This document shows positions 8,609 to 18,770 of a stretch of DNA of 64,000 nucleotides, piece after piece. The position numbers and the translations under genes are program-made. The DNA is taken from NCBI GenBank assembly GCA_013791765.1, contig VMTC01000047.1:34771-98770 (forward strand), in the 5' to 3' direction. Source of the stretch: Rhodoferax sp. Lineage in GTDB: Bacteria > Pseudomonadota > Gammaproteobacteria > Burkholderiales > Burkholderiaceae_C. The notes beneath the pieces are model-generated. The model was given only the letters and a program-made list of their open reading frames with translations, made no database searches and was not told where the DNA came from. How positions within the stretch are numbered: the first letter of the stretch is position 1; the number at the start of each line of letters is the position of its first letter.

Positions 8609-9028
8609 TTACCCCTTGGCTACAGGGCCGAATGGATCAAACACGCGCACGCCGGTAGGCTCAAAATGTTTCACGTTACGGGTCACCACGGTCAGGTGGT
8701 GGCACAGTGCGGTGGCAGCGATCAGGTTATCGATGCCTTTGTTACCGGTCTGCACACACAGTCGCCCCCACAATTTGGCAATCGCCGGGGTCACAGGCAG
8801 GATGCAATGGGAAAACTGCAACTCTATCAAAGCCAGCCACTGGGCCAGATCGGCAGCAAACTGCGCGTTTTGACCACGCTGGCGCTCAATGCCCGCCTCA
8901 ATTTCACCGATCGTCAAGGCGCTTAAAAAGATGGCATCGGCATCCTGGCTTTTCAAATAGGCCACCACGCCCGCATTGGGCTTGGCGCGGCGCAGCTCCG
9001 ACAGCACCACGGTGTCAATCAAAATCAT
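8609..9028 (-). CDS. PIN-domain toxin (VapC/FitB type)
   Basis: A 139-residue PIN-domain ribonuclease with the acidic residues expected of the metal site: D5 in MILIDT, E42 in IGEIE, and D100 in KGIDNLIAATA, followed by VVTRNVKHFEPTG. It starts four bases inside the end of the antitoxin gene, the standard coupling of type II toxin-antitoxin pairs. Such toxins usually cleave tRNA or rRNA when freed from the antitoxin; the target here is unknown. A remnant of another PIN toxin lies at 43.3 kb. Confidence 0.9.
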   Translation of the reverse strand: MILIDTVVLSELRRAKPNAGVVAYLKSQDADAIFLSALTIGEIEAGIERQRGQNAQFAADLAQWLALIELQFSHCILPVTPAIAKLWGRLCVQTGNKGIDNLIAATALCHHLTVVTRNVKHFEPTGVRVFDPFGPVAKG

Positions 9029-9345
9029 GAGAAATCAATCTCGCGCGGATGCACATCCAAGCCGATGCCGTCAGCTGCTTGCTTGGATAGTTGATTGGGC
9101 TCTTTCGGGATGGCCAGCAAGTGCTCGATCAAGTTCGCGGCCCGAGGCGAAGGGCTGGTTGCGCTGCGCTGCAAAGCCTCAAAATCATGCTCAGACACCA
9201 CCACCACCGCCTGCTTGCCGCGCCGCGTGACATGTTGCGGCACGCCGCGCATGGCCTGATCGACCAGCGCGCTAAATTGCGACTTGGCATCTTGCAGGCG
9301 CCACGTCGGCGCCGCTGCCTGAGACTGTAGGGGTTGTCTATTCAT
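9025..9345 (-). CDS. Phd/YefM-family antitoxin
   Basis: A 106-residue protein with the Phd/YefM N-terminal DNA-binding pattern (WRLQDAKSQFSALVDQAMRG, then TRRGKQAVVVVSEHDF). The C-terminal part should wrap around the toxin. The ATG at 9345 is preferred over a TTG one codon upstream. The gene overlaps the toxin start by four bases. Two 8-bp palindromes directly upstream are probable autoregulatory operator sites. Confidence 0.88.
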   Translation of the reverse strand: MNRQPLQSQAAAPTWRLQDAKSQFSALVDQAMRGVPQHVTRRGKQAVVVVSEHDFEALQRSATSPSPRAANLIEHLLAIPKEPNQLSKQAADGIGLDVHPREIDFS

Positions 9346-9347
9346 CA

Positions 9348-9368
9348 AACTAGTTTAACTGACTAGTC
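9348..9368. promoter_or_regulatory. Paired palindromes, likely toxin-antitoxin operator
   Basis: AACTAGTT (9348-9355) and GACTAGTC (9361-9368) are perfect 8-bp palindromes with centres 13 bp apart, immediately upstream of the antitoxin start. Phd/YefM antitoxins commonly bind such paired palindromes to repress their own operon. Confidence 0.65.
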
Positions 9369-9417
9369 TAATCTCTGAGGTACGCCGCGTGACAGCCGCA
9401 AAGAAACTATTTAATTA

Positions 9418-9453
9418 ATATCTGTACGCGCTTATATGACGAGGGCTACCGGC
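9418..9453 (-). repeat. 36-nt dispersed repeat core, copy 3 (intergenic)
   Basis: On the minus strand this reads GCCGGTAGCCC at the start and ACAGATAT at the end, 36 nt, with the flanking AAATCA seen in other copies. It lies just downstream of the acyltransferase stop. Confidence 0.7.
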
Positions 9454-9470
9454 TGATTTGTCATAAATTT

Positions 9471-10298
9471 TCAGAGTTCCTGGCGCGGCTGCTTGTAGCG
9501 TGCGTAGCCCCACAGGTACTGCTGCGGGCAGGCGCGAATCAGCGACTCCAGCGCGGCATTGATGGCCCGCACCGCCTGCGCGTTCTCTAGCGGCAAAGCG
9601 GCGGGCAAGGGCTGCACATGCACCCGGTAACCCCGGCCCCAGGGCAAGCGTTCGCCCCAGGCCATCAGCACGGTCGCGCCGGTCTGCTGCGCCAACCGTG
9701 CCGACAAAGTCATGGTGTAGGCGTCCCGGCCAAAAAAGGGCGCCCACACGCCCATGCCCATCGGCGGCACCTGGTCCGGCAGCAAAGCCAGTGATTGGCT
9801 TTTTTTGAGTGCCTTGATCATCTGCTTGACACCGGCCAGCGTGGTCGGCGCCGTGGCCAGGCCGGGGCGCGCGCGTGCCGTGCTCACCAGTTGCCGCAGC
9901 CAGGCTTGACGCGGCGGACGAAACAGCACGGTCAACGGCTGCACCTGACCGTAGCGCTGCGCATAGGCCTGGGCGGCGACCTCAAAGCAACCCAGGTGCG
10001 GCGTCAAGAACAGCACGCCGCGCCTCAGCGCCAGCGCTTCTTCAACATGCTGCGCACCGACCCATTGCACCGGCACCGGCCGGCCCAGCCACAGGCGCGG
10101 CAGCTCGGCTACCAGCTTGCCGCTCTCTCCTACAGCGCCCCGCCATTGCCGCCACACCAGGCCCGCCTGACGCGCGTTCGCCAGAAAACGCCCGCGATAA
10201 ACCCCCGAGAGCGCGAACACCAGCCAACCCAAACTCCAGCCCACGGCGTGCAATAGCCACAGCGGCAGGGTGGACAGGGTCTTGAAGAGGGTGCTCAT
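9471..10298 (-). CDS. Lipid A biosynthesis lauroyl/myristoyl acyltransferase family
   Basis: A 275-residue LpxL/HtrB-type membrane-associated acyltransferase. The catalytic H-x4-E motif is visible in TPHLGCFE, after an N-terminal hydrophobic segment. These enzymes transfer a secondary acyl chain from acyl-ACP to Kdo2-lipid IVA at the inner membrane. It is divergent from metK, a common arrangement in related genomes. Whether it is the lauroyl or myristoyl enzyme cannot be decided here. Confidence 0.88.
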   Translation of the reverse strand: MSTLFKTLSTLPLWLLHAVGWSLGWLVFALSGVYRGRFLANARQAGLVWRQWRGAVGESGKLVAELPRLWLGRPVPVQWVGAQHVEEALALRRGVLFLTPHLGCFEVAAQAYAQRYGQVQPLTVLFRPPRQAWLRQLVSTARARPGLATAPTTLAGVKQMIKALKKSQSLALLPDQVPPMGMGVWAPFFGRDAYTMTLSARLAQQTGATVLMAWGERLPWGRGYRVHVQPLPAALPLENAQAVRAINAALESLIRACPQQYLWGYARYKQPRQEL

Positions 10299-10489
10299 GG
10301 GTCGGATAAACTACGCCGGTCGCTGAGTTACAGAACTACTTGCAGGGCGACACACAAAGGCGGTTTGCAAAGAGCTGCCATTGTGCCTTGTCAATCATTT
10401 GACGAATCTGCTAAAGCGTTCGCCGAAAGCCCGAAAAGCCCAAGCAACGCGAACTTTGTTGTTTTACTTTTCAATTGGAGCTTTCCACC

Positions 10490-11671
<1,182 letters not shown>

Positions 11672-11752
11672 GCCACGTAGTCGCGTCAGCGAATCCTGCG
11701 CTTTGCGCCGCAGGCACAATGCCGCAGGCGCTGCGGGCAGCGGCGAGGCGTC

Positions 11753-12457
11753 TCAGTTAACACGGGCTCGCGCGCCAAAGATGGCGCTGCCGACCCGCAC
11801 CATGGTGCTGCCTGACTGGATCGCTGCCTCCATGTCGGCGCTCATGCCCATCGACAGCGTATCAAGCGCCAGACCTTGCGCGTTCAATGCATCAAATACG
11901 CCCTTTACCCTTGCAAACAGGGCGCAAGCAGCTACAAAATCAGAAGCTGGTTCTGGGATACTCATGATCCCGCGCAGGCGCAAGTTGGGCAGCGTTGCCA
12001 CGCCTTGGGCCAGCGCCAGCGCCTCATCAGGCGCCACGCCCGACTTGGCTTTGCCAGCGTCCACGTTGACCTGAATACACACCTGCAACGGGGCCAGCCC
12101 AGCGGGGCGCTGCTCGCTCAGTCGCTGCGCGATCTTGAGCCGGTCGATCGTCTGCACCCAGTCAAAGTGCTCGGCCACCAGGCGTGTCTTGTTGCTCTGG
12201 ATCGGGCCGATGCAGTGCCATTCAATCGGCAAATGACGCAAGCCCATAATTTTCTCCACCGCTTCCTGAATGTAGTTTTCGCCAAAGGCGCTCTGCCCGG
12301 CCTCAAAAGCCTGCGTGACGACCTCGAGGTTGACGGTCTTGGACACGGCCAGCAGCGTGACCTCGCTGGCAGCACGGCCGCAAGCGTGGCAGGCGGCCGC
12401 GATGCGCGCGCGAACAGTTTGCAGTTGGGTCGGCAGTGGGCTTTGAATCGTGGTCAT
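11753..12457 (-). CDS. yggS: PLP homeostasis protein YggS/PLPBP
   Basis: A 234-residue single-domain PLP-binding TIM-barrel protein. The PLP lysine lies in LLAVSKTV, with GENYIQEA, IGPIQSNK and the phosphate-binding SMGMSADMEAAI further on. The family buffers PLP and affects amino-acid homeostasis without a known enzymatic reaction. It is divergent from pilT, as in many proteobacteria. A copy of the dispersed repeat lies antisense in codons at 11900-11935 (encoding the AACALFARVKGV region) without altering the frame. Confidence 0.95.
   Translation of the reverse strand: MTTIQSPLPTQLQTVRARIAAACHACGRAASEVTLLAVSKTVNLEVVTQAFEAGQSAFGENYIQEAVEKIMGLRHLPIEWHCIGPIQSNKTRLVAEHFDWVQTIDRLKIAQRLSEQRPAGLAPLQVCIQVNVDAGKAKSGVAPDEALALAQGVATLPNLRLRGIMSIPEPASDFVAACALFARVKGVFDALNAQGLALDTLSMGMSADMEAAIQSGSTMVRVGSAIFGARARVN
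11900..11935 (+). repeat. 36-nt dispersed repeat core, copy 4 (antisense in yggS)
   Basis: The right half (GGGCGCAAGCAGCTAC) is well conserved and the left half (GCCCTTTACCC) is diverged. Its length is exactly 36 nt. It is on the opposite strand to yggS. Confidence 0.6.
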
Positions 12458-12492
12458 AATTGCCCTAAGCGTAACAAACCATCGGGAACTTA

Positions 12493-13536
12493 GTGGACAT
12501 TACCCAATTACTGGCCTTCAGCGTCAAGAACAAAGCGTCTGACCTGCACCTCTCTTCGGGCCTGCCACCGATGATCCGCGTCAATGGCGATGTGCGGCGC
12601 ATCAACGTCGAGGCGCTGGACCACAAGCAGGTGCACGCCATGGTCTACGACATCATGAACGACTCGCAGCGCAAGGCCTATGAAGAGTTTCTGGAGGTCG
12701 ATTTTTCCTTCGAGATTGAGGGGTTGGCGCGCTTTCGGGTCAATGCCTACAACCAGCAGCGCGGCGCCGGCGCGGTGTTTCGCACCATCCCGAGCAAAAT
12801 CCTGACGCTGGAGCAGTTGAATGCGCCGAAGATCTTTGCCGACCTGGCACTGAAACCGCGTGGCCTGGTGCTGGTGACCGGACCGACCGGTTCCGGCAAG
12901 TCGACCACGCTGGCCGCCATGGTCAATTTCCTGAACGAGACCGAGTTTGGCCACATCCTGACGGTGGAAGACCCGATCGAGTTCGTGCATGAGTCCAAAA
13001 AATGCCTGGTCAACCAGCGCGAGGTCGGCACCCACACGCTGAGCTTTGCCGCCGCGCTGCGCTCGGCCCTGCGTGAAGACCCGGACGCCATCCTGGTGGG
13101 CGAAATGCGCGACCTGGAAACCATCCGCCTGGCCATGACGGCGGCGGAAACCGGCCATCTGGTGTTTGGCACCTTGCACACCTCCAGTGCTGCCAAGACC
13201 ATTGACCGCATCATTGACGTCTTTCCGGCCGAAGAAAAAGAGATGGTGCGCGCGATGTTGTCCGAATCCTTGCAGGCTGTGATCTCGCAGACCTTGTGCA
13301 AGACCAAGGACGGCCAGGGCCGCGTGGCAGCGCACGAGATCATGCTGGGCACCAGCGCGATCCGCAACCTGATCCGCGAAGCCAAGGTGGCGCAGATGTA
13401 CTCGAGCATTCAGACCGGCAACAGCGTCGGGATGCAGACCTTGGACCAGAACCTGAGCGACCTGGTCAAACGCAACGTCATCAGCCCTTCAGAGGCGCGC
13501 TCTAAAGCCAAGATTCCCGAGAATTTCCCCGGCTAG
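12493..13536 (+). CDS. pilT: Type IV pilus retraction ATPase PilT
   Basis: A 347-residue hexameric retraction motor. It has the N-terminal PAS-like domain, Walker A GPTGSGKST at residues 130-138, the Asp box and the His box (TGHLVFGTLHTSSAAKTIDR). The start is GTG at 12493 with only a weak ribosome site. It is followed by pilU in the usual order and drives twitching motility and DNA uptake. Confidence 0.97.
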   Translation: MDITQLLAFSVKNKASDLHLSSGLPPMIRVNGDVRRINVEALDHKQVHAMVYDIMNDSQRKAYEEFLEVDFSFEIEGLARFRVNAYNQQRGAGAVFRTIPSKILTLEQLNAPKIFADLALKPRGLVLVTGPTGSGKSTTLAAMVNFLNETEFGHILTVEDPIEFVHESKKCLVNQREVGTHTLSFAAALRSALREDPDAILVGEMRDLETIRLAMTAAETGHLVFGTLHTSSAAKTIDRIIDVFPAEEKEMVRAMLSESLQAVISQTLCKTKDGQGRVAAHEIMLGTSAIRNLIREAKVAQMYSSIQTGNSVGMQTLDQNLSDLVKRNVISPSEARSKAKIPENFPG

Positions 13537-13689
13537 AGCATGGCCCCCACGCTTGTCGCTTCGCGTACTGCGCTGCCCCCCGAGGGGGCTGTTTCGCCTT
13601 GGGGCGGCCCGGCGTCGAAACGGGTTCCCCCGCTCGTCACCGCCGGCATTGCGCTTCCCCCACGACCCCAATAACCCCGAGGTGTTCTC
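13537..13689. repeat. GC-rich repeat with terminator-like hairpin between pilT and pilU
   Basis: The spacer contains a perfect hairpin, GCCCCC-CGA-GGGGGC (13575-13589) followed by TGTTT, then a TTGGGGCGGCCCGGCG block. I recognise this combination as a common intergenic repeat in Comamonadaceae. It could act as an attenuator between pilT and pilU. Confidence 0.6.
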
Positions 13690-14826
13690 ATGGAACGCGA
13701 TCAAGCCACCAAATTCATCAACGACCTGCTCAAACTGATGGTCAGCCGCAACGGCAGCGACTTGTTCATCACGGCTGATTTTCCGCCCGCCGTCAAAGTC
13801 GACGGCAAGGTCACCAAGGTGTCGCCGCAGCCGCTCACCGCATCGCACACCATGTCGTTGGCGCGCTCGATCATGAACGACAGGCAGGTGGCCGAGTTCG
13901 AGCGCACGAAAGAATGCAACTTTGCGATCGCGCCGCCCGGCGTCGGGCGCTTTCGCGTCAGCGCCTTCATTCAGCAGGGCCGCGTGGGCATGGTGCTGCG
14001 GGTGATTCCAATGAGCGTGCCCACCATTGACGGCCTCGGTGTGCCGACGGTGCTCAAAGACGTGGCCTCTTCCAAGCGTGGCCTGTGCATATTGGTCGGC
14101 GCCACCGGCTCGGGCAAATCGACCACGCTGGCGGCGATGGTGGACTGGCGCAACGAAAACTCATTCGGTCACATCATCACCATCGAGGACCCGATCGAGT
14201 TCGTGCACCCGCACAAAAATTGCGTGGTCACGCAGCGCGAGGTCGGCATCGACACTGACAGTTGGGGTGCGGCGCTGAAGAACACGCTGCGCCAGGCGCC
14301 CGATGTGATTTTGATGGGTGAGATTCGCGACCGCGAGACCATGGAGCATGCCGTGGCCTTTGCCGAAACCGGGCATTTGTGTCTGGCCACCTTGCACGCC
14401 AACAGCGCCAATCAGGCGCTTGACCGGATCATCAACTTCTTCCCTGAAGAGCGGCGCGCGCAACTGTTGATGGACCTGTCGCTCAACCTGAAAGCGCTGG
14501 TGTCGCAGCGGCTGATCCCGAAACAGGACGGGCGCGGGCGCTATGCGGTGGTCGAGATCATGCTCAACACGCCGCTGATCTCCGACATGATCTTCAAGGG
14601 CGAAGTCTCAGAGATCAAGGAGATCATGAAAAAAAGCCGCAACCTGGGCATGCAGACCTTTGACCAGGCTTTGTACGATGCCTACGAGGCCAACCTGATC
14701 ACTTTTGAGGATGCGCTGCGCAACGCCGATTCGCTCAACGACCTGCGCCTGCAGATCAAGCTCAACAGCAAGCGCGGCAAAGCCCAGGACCTGGGCGCCG
14801 GCACCGAAAACTTCTCCATCATGTAG
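13690..14826 (+). CDS. pilU: Type IV pilus accessory retraction ATPase PilU
   Basis: A 378-residue PilT paralogue that works with PilT in retraction. It has Walker A GATGSGKST, the Asp/Glu motif (GEIRDRETMEHA) and the His box (ETGHLCLATLHANSANQALDR). The C-terminal extension relative to PilT (to residue 378) is typical of PilU. The ATG at 13690 gives MERDQATKFINDLL. Confidence 0.96.
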   Translation: MERDQATKFINDLLKLMVSRNGSDLFITADFPPAVKVDGKVTKVSPQPLTASHTMSLARSIMNDRQVAEFERTKECNFAIAPPGVGRFRVSAFIQQGRVGMVLRVIPMSVPTIDGLGVPTVLKDVASSKRGLCILVGATGSGKSTTLAAMVDWRNENSFGHIITIEDPIEFVHPHKNCVVTQREVGIDTDSWGAALKNTLRQAPDVILMGEIRDRETMEHAVAFAETGHLCLATLHANSANQALDRIINFFPEERRAQLLMDLSLNLKALVSQRLIPKQDGRGRYAVVEIMLNTPLISDMIFKGEVSEIKEIMKKSRNLGMQTFDQALYDAYEANLITFEDALRNADSLNDLRLQIKLNSKRGKAQDLGAGTENFSIM

Positions 14827-14840
14827 GAACAAAGCGCACC

Positions 14841-15755
14841 ATGAACAGCAAACCAATCAAGGCCTATGCAGCCACGCCATCCCGCAAGGTGGCCTTCTTG
14901 GGCTTGGGCGTCATGGGTTATCCGATGGCCGGACATCTGGCGCAGGCCGGCCATCAGGTCACCGTGTACAACCGAACAACTTCTAAATCAATAGCATGGT
15001 GTGCCGAATACACGGGGGCTAGAGGCCTAAATCATGCTGAAACACCGCGACTGGCGGTGCAGCAGGCCGAACTGGTGTTTTGCTGCGTCGGCAACGACGA
15101 TGATTTGGCGCAAGTCACCCTGGGTGTCGATGGCGCTTTTGCCGGCATGGCTCCGGGCAGCGTGTTGGTGGATCACACCACCGCATCCGCCAGCGTCGCG
15201 CGCGAGCTGTACTGCGCGGCCAAGGACCTGGGCCTGCACTTCATTGATGCGCCGGTATCGGGCGGCCAGGCCGGCGCGCAAAACGGCCAGTTGACCGTGA
15301 TGTGCGGCGGTGACCAGGCCGCGTTTGACCGGGCGCAACCGGTGGCGATGGCCTATGCCAAAGCCTTCACGCGCCTGGGTGAGAGCGGTGCCGGGCAATT
15401 GGCCAAGATGGTGAACCAGATTTGCATTGCTGGTCTGGTGCAGGGCCTGTCTGAGGCGATTGCCTTTGGCCAGCAGGCCGGGCTGGACATGAATCAGGTA
15501 CTCGACGTGATTGGCAAAGGGGCGGCGCAAAGCTGGCAGCTCGACAACCGTGGCAAGACCATGGTGGCTGACAAATTCGATTTCGGTTTTGCCGTCGACT
15601 GGATGCGCAAGGACCTGGCTCTGGTGCTCGACGAGGCCAAGCGCAACGGTGCGCGCTTGCCAGTCACGGCGCTGGTGGACCAGTTCTATGCCGACGTGCA
15701 GCACATGGGCGGTCAGCGCTGGGACACCTCAAGCCTGATCAAACGGCTGCGTTAG
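14841..15755 (+). CDS. NAD(P)-dependent beta-hydroxyacid dehydrogenase
   Basis: A 304-residue member of the 3-hydroxyisobutyrate dehydrogenase/tartronate-semialdehyde reductase family. The nucleotide-binding GLGVMGYPMAGHL, the substrate-binding DAPVSGGQAGA and the catalytic lysine region (GQLAKMVNQ) are visible. Its substrate cannot be fixed from sequence; YihU/GarR/Glyr-type semialdehyde reductases are all possible. It begins 14 bases after pilU but is functionally unrelated to it. A copy of the dispersed repeat (14991-15027) lies antisense in the codons after YNRTTSK. Confidence 0.85.
   Translation: MNSKPIKAYAATPSRKVAFLGLGVMGYPMAGHLAQAGHQVTVYNRTTSKSIAWCAEYTGARGLNHAETPRLAVQQAELVFCCVGNDDDLAQVTLGVDGAFAGMAPGSVLVDHTTASASVARELYCAAKDLGLHFIDAPVSGGQAGAQNGQLTVMCGGDQAAFDRAQPVAMAYAKAFTRLGESGAGQLAKMVNQICIAGLVQGLSEAIAFGQQAGLDMNQVLDVIGKGAAQSWQLDNRGKTMVADKFDFGFAVDWMRKDLALVLDEAKRNGARLPVTALVDQFYADVQHMGGQRWDTSSLIKRLR
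14991..15027 (-). repeat. Dispersed repeat core, copy 5 (antisense in dehydrogenase gene)
   Basis: On the minus strand it reads GGCCTCTAGCCC at the start and ends CATGCTAT, 37 nt because of one extra base near the left end. It is flanked by TGATTTA-like sequence as in other copies. Confidence 0.65.
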
Positions 15756-15786
15756 GGCTTGTGGGGCAGCCCGCGCTGAAATTTCC

Positions 15787-16431
15787 TTATTTCTTGGCCT
15801 CAACCGGTGCTGGCTTGGGCAACTGGTTTTTCAGCTCTTCTTCGCTGATGATTTCCAGCAGGCGAACGACCTTTTGCACGCCGCCGGTGGCGCGGGTGAT
15901 GTCGGTGGCTCGGTTGGCTTCGCGCTGCGTGACGCGGCCCATCAAATAGGTGGTGCCGCGCTCGGTCACCACTTTGAAGGCGTTGGCAAACAGGTCTTTG
16001 GCATCCAACAAACCGGCTTTGACCTTGCCGGTCACCAGCGCATCCGATGAGCGTTGGGTCAGGGTCGAATGCCCCAACAGCGCCAGTTCATTGACGATGC
16101 TGCGCACATTTTCAACCTGCGAGACCACCTGTTCCACCAGTTGCTTGTCCTGTGCGTTGGGTACCTCGCCCGTCAACAGCACCTGGCGGTTGTAGCTGGT
16201 CACGTTGACATGAACCCGGTCACCGAGGCTTTCGCGGATGCGACTGGACGCGCGCAGTTCAATGCCTTCGTCTTCAATTTGGGTGCCCGCCGTGCGGCGG
16301 TCGGTCGCCATCAGCGAGCCGACGACGGCTCCACCGATGATGATGGGCGCGCAAGCGCTCAGCGCGCCGCCCAGGCTGGCGCTCAGAAGCAGCAGGGGCA
16401 AAAGCTTTAGGGTCGTTAATTTCAGGGTCAT
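15787..16431 (-). CDS. dolP: BON-domain outer-membrane lipoprotein DolP
   Basis: A 214-residue lipoprotein with a signal peptide ending in a lipobox (LGGALSAC) and two BON domains (roughly residues 50-115 and 125-195). DolP (YraP) supports outer-membrane integrity and BAM function. It overlaps the end of diaA by four bases, and the order yraN-diaA-dolP next to divergent rsmI is the conserved proteobacterial one. The C-terminal tail is Pro/Lys-rich. Confidence 0.93.
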   Translation of the reverse strand: MTLKLTTLKLLPLLLLSASLGGALSACAPIIIGGAVVGSLMATDRRTAGTQIEDEGIELRASSRIRESLGDRVHVNVTSYNRQVLLTGEVPNAQDKQLVEQVVSQVENVRSIVNELALLGHSTLTQRSSDALVTGKVKAGLLDAKDLFANAFKVVTERGTTYLMGRVTQREANRATDITRATGGVQKVVRLLEIISEEELKNQLPKPAPVEAKK

Positions 16432-17021
16432 GTTTCCTGGTCTCCAAGGAGTTGGGAGTCGAGCGCATCACAGATGCAGTGCAACGCCAGAAGGTGCACT
16501 TCCTGGATGCGCGCGGTGCGATCGTGCGGGACGCAAATAAGCACATCAGTATCGCGCAGGGCGTGGCTCATCTTGCCGCCGCCGTGCCCGGTCAAGCCCA
16601 CCACCACCATTTCGCGCTCGTGCGCGGCCTCAATGGCGGCCAGCACATTGGCTGAATTGCCGCTGGTGGAGATGGCCAGCAATACGTCGCCAGGGTGCCC
16701 CAGCGCGCGCACCTGGCGTGAAAAAATAACGCTGAAGTCGTAGTCGTTGGCAATGGCCGTGAGGATGGAGCTGTCGGTGGTGAGCGCAATGGCCGCCAAC
16801 TCGGGGCGCTCACGCTCGTAGCGCCCGACAAATTGAGCCGAAAAATGCTGTGCATTGGCCGCTGAGCCGCCGTTGCCGCAGGCCAGCACTTTGCCACCAC
16901 TGGTCACGCAGGCCAGCATTGCCTGCACGGCGGCGGCGATCGGTTTGCTCAGAAGCGGCGCGGCCTGGTACTTCAGGTCGGCGCTGTCGATAAAGTGTTG
17001 TTGAATACGTTGCTCTAGCAT
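16428..17021 (-). CDS. diaA: DnaA initiator-associating protein DiaA (SIS domain)
   Basis: A 197-residue SIS-domain protein with the characteristic [15 protein letters not shown] and [14 protein letters not shown] segments. DiaA binds DnaA and promotes timely initiation at oriC. GmhA, sedoheptulose-7-phosphate isomerase, is the close relative; synteny with yraN and dolP favours DiaA. The ATG at 17021 (MLEQRIQQH) is chosen. A TTG at 17051 would overlap yraN, and its following bases (AAGGAGG) look like a ribosome site rather than codons. Confidence 0.88.
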   Translation of the reverse strand: MLEQRIQQHFIDSADLKYQAAPLLSKPIAAAVQAMLACVTSGGKVLACGNGGSAANAQHFSAQFVGRYERERPELAAIALTTDSSILTAIANDYDFSVIFSRQVRALGHPGDVLLAISTSGNSANVLAAIEAAHEREMVVVGLTGHGGGKMSHALRDTDVLICVPHDRTARIQEVHLLALHCICDALDSQLLGDQET

Positions 17022-17047
17022 AGGCGTGATGATACCCGGCCCCTCCT

Positions 17048-17416
17048 TCAATACGCCTCAAACGCAGCGGGCAACCATTCAAGGCGGCCGCTCTCCAGCA
17101 GCACTACATCAAAGCGGCAGGGCGGCGTCTCGCGCAAACGCATCAAATAGTGACGCGCCGCAAAAATGAGGCGCCGCTGCTTGGTGGCGCTGATGCTGGC
17201 CGCGGCCCCGCCGTGGCTGGCGCTGGCGCGTTGGCGCACCTCGACAAACACTGTGGTGCCATCGGGTGTGCGCATGATCAGGTCAATTTCTCCACCGCCA
17301 CGCCCGGGCGTCCGATAATTGCGCTCGAGCAAGCGCAAACCCGCCTGTTGCAGATGGCGCAGCGCGGCATCTTCGGCGGCATCACCTGCTTGCTTGCTGG
17401 TGCCGATCTTGGCCAT
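17048..17416 (-). CDS. yraN: YraN/UPF0102 endonuclease-fold protein
   Basis: A 122-residue protein (from ATG 17416, [12 protein letters not shown]) of the UPF0102 family, which has a restriction-endonuclease-like fold. The key residues appear as GEIDLIM and VFVEVRQR (the D-x(n)-E-x-K-like core, here with R in place of K). Function is not established. An upstream ATG at 17434 would overlap the divergent rsmI start by seven bases. Confidence 0.88.
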   Translation of the reverse strand: MAKIGTSKQAGDAAEDAALRHLQQAGLRLLERNYRTPGRGGGEIDLIMRTPDGTTVFVEVRQRASASHGGAAASISATKQRRLIFAARHYLMRLRETPPCRFDVVLLESGRLEWLPAAFEAY

Positions 17417-17427
17417 GATTTGAAGGA

Positions 17428-18381
17428 ATGCCATTGAGTTCTGTTTACGCCCACTTGTATGCCTCTGCCCTGGCTGCTGCGTCCACGGCGGCTGGTGGCC
17501 AGAATTATCCGCCCGGCGCGCTTTACGTGGTCGCCACGCCGATTGGAAACCTGGCGGACATCAGCCTGCGCGCGTTGCACGTACTGCAGTTGGCCGACAC
17601 CATCGCCTGCGAGGACACGCGTCATACCCAGGCCTTACTGCGCGCTTATGGCATTGAAAAAACAAGCGCGCAACTGCTCGCGCTGCACCAGCACAATGAG
17701 TCCCAGGCGGCGCAGGTGGTGATTGAGCGGCTGCAGCAGGGGCAGCGCGTGGCCTACGCCAGTGACGCTGGCACGCCCGCTGTCAGTGACCCGGGCGCGC
17801 GCCTAGTTGCCGCGGTGCGTCAGGCGCGCCTACCCGTCGTGCCATTGCCCGGTGCCAGCAGCGTCACCGCCGCCTTGAGCGTGGCCGGAGTGAGCGGGGA
17901 CGACGCCCAGCAAGGCGGCTTTGTCTTTGTTGGCTTCTTGTCATCAAAATCGGGTGAACGTGCCAGCGCAGTCGAAGCGCTGGCTGGGGAAGCGCGCGCC
18001 GTGGTGCTGCTGGAGGCGCCGCACCGCATTGAAGCGCTCGCCACCGCATTGGCCACCCTGGGCGAACGCCCGCTCACCATCGGGCGCGAGTTGACCAAGC
18101 AGTTTGAAGAAATCGCCACCCTCGCGGCGCAGGATTTCCCCGGCTGGTTGCAGATTGATCCCAACCGCAGCCGCGGCGAGTTTGTGCTGGTGCTGCATCC
18201 GGCGACCGTGGTGGCAGATGCGGGCGCCGAGCAGCGCGTCCTTGCGCTGCTGCTGGCCGAACTGCCCTTGAAGACCGCAGTCAAGCTCACAGCCGAGATC
18301 ACGGGCGCCTCGCGCAACGCCTTGTACGAGGCGGCGCTGGCGTTGAAGAAAGGGCGGCCAGAGTCAGCTTGCGGCTTGTGA
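17428..18381 (+). CDS. rsmI: 16S rRNA 2'-O-methyltransferase RsmI
   Basis: A 317-residue tetrapyrrole-methylase-fold enzyme that 2'-O-methylates C1402 of 16S rRNA. The signatures YVVATPIGNLADIS, CEDTRHTQ and SDAGTPAVSDPGARLV are intact. The start at 17428 follows GAAGGA and lies a few bases from the divergent yraN start. The N-terminus has about 25 residues before the core, slightly longer than usual, so a start further in is possible. Confidence 0.95.
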   Translation: MPLSSVYAHLYASALAAASTAAGGQNYPPGALYVVATPIGNLADISLRALHVLQLADTIACEDTRHTQALLRAYGIEKTSAQLLALHQHNESQAAQVVIERLQQGQRVAYASDAGTPAVSDPGARLVAAVRQARLPVVPLPGASSVTAALSVAGVSGDDAQQGGFVFVGFLSSKSGERASAVEALAGEARAVVLLEAPHRIEALATALATLGERPLTIGRELTKQFEEIATLAAQDFPGWLQIDPNRSRGEFVLVLHPATVVADAGAEQRVLALLLAELPLKTAVKLTAEITGASRNALYEAALALKKGRPESACGL

Positions 18382-18602
18382 AATGAGTCTCGATGTAATT
18401 GACAATCTGTTGATGCTGACGCCGCGATGCTGTCCCTGCACTGCCATCGCGCACAGGTGGGCAGGCGTTAACGATGGCACGCGGTGAAAGACTTTTGTAA
18501 CAGAAGTTTTCTCGGGCCAAAATCTTTTATGCAGTGCCCGTGAAACATTGCTAGTATTCCTTCCCCCCCCACATCCAATTACGGGAGAAAGCGCAAAGAG
18601 CC
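18382..18602. other. Intergenic leader upstream of a small membrane ORF
   Basis: This stretch contains no ORF above background. It ends with GGGAGAAAGCGCAAAGAG, a plausible ribosome site for the small ORF at 18603. A run of eight C residues occurs near 18565. Confidence 0.5.
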
Positions 18603-18749
18603 ATGAAAAATTCTGTCCCAGCCCTGCACCAAAACCGCAGAGATTACTCAACCCGAATCCCCGCATTCCTGATGGCGGCATCGGTTGTCTTTGTGCTCCT
18701 TTCCTACTTGGGCGGCAAGGGCTTGATCGTTGACGCATCTGACGATTAG
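18603..18749 (+). CDS. Putative small single-pass membrane protein
   Basis: A 48-residue open frame (MKNSVPALHQNR to a TAG at 18747). A basic N-terminus is followed by one hydrophobic helix (about residues 21-37, FLMAASVVFVLLSYLG) and an acidic tail, a positive-inside layout. A purine-rich ribosome site precedes the ATG. It is convergent with the cytochrome c gene. I do not recognise the family, and it may not be expressed. Confidence 0.45.
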   Translation: MKNSVPALHQNRRDYSTRIPAFLMAASVVFVLLSYLGGKGLIVDASDD

Positions 18750-18770
18750 CGCCTGCGCCATGGCGACCGT

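Noticed and set aside
10299-10489. SAM- or SAH-sensing riboswitch in front of metK
   Set aside because: I could not find the conserved helices or pseudoknot sequences of any class I know; the leader has only weak repeats.
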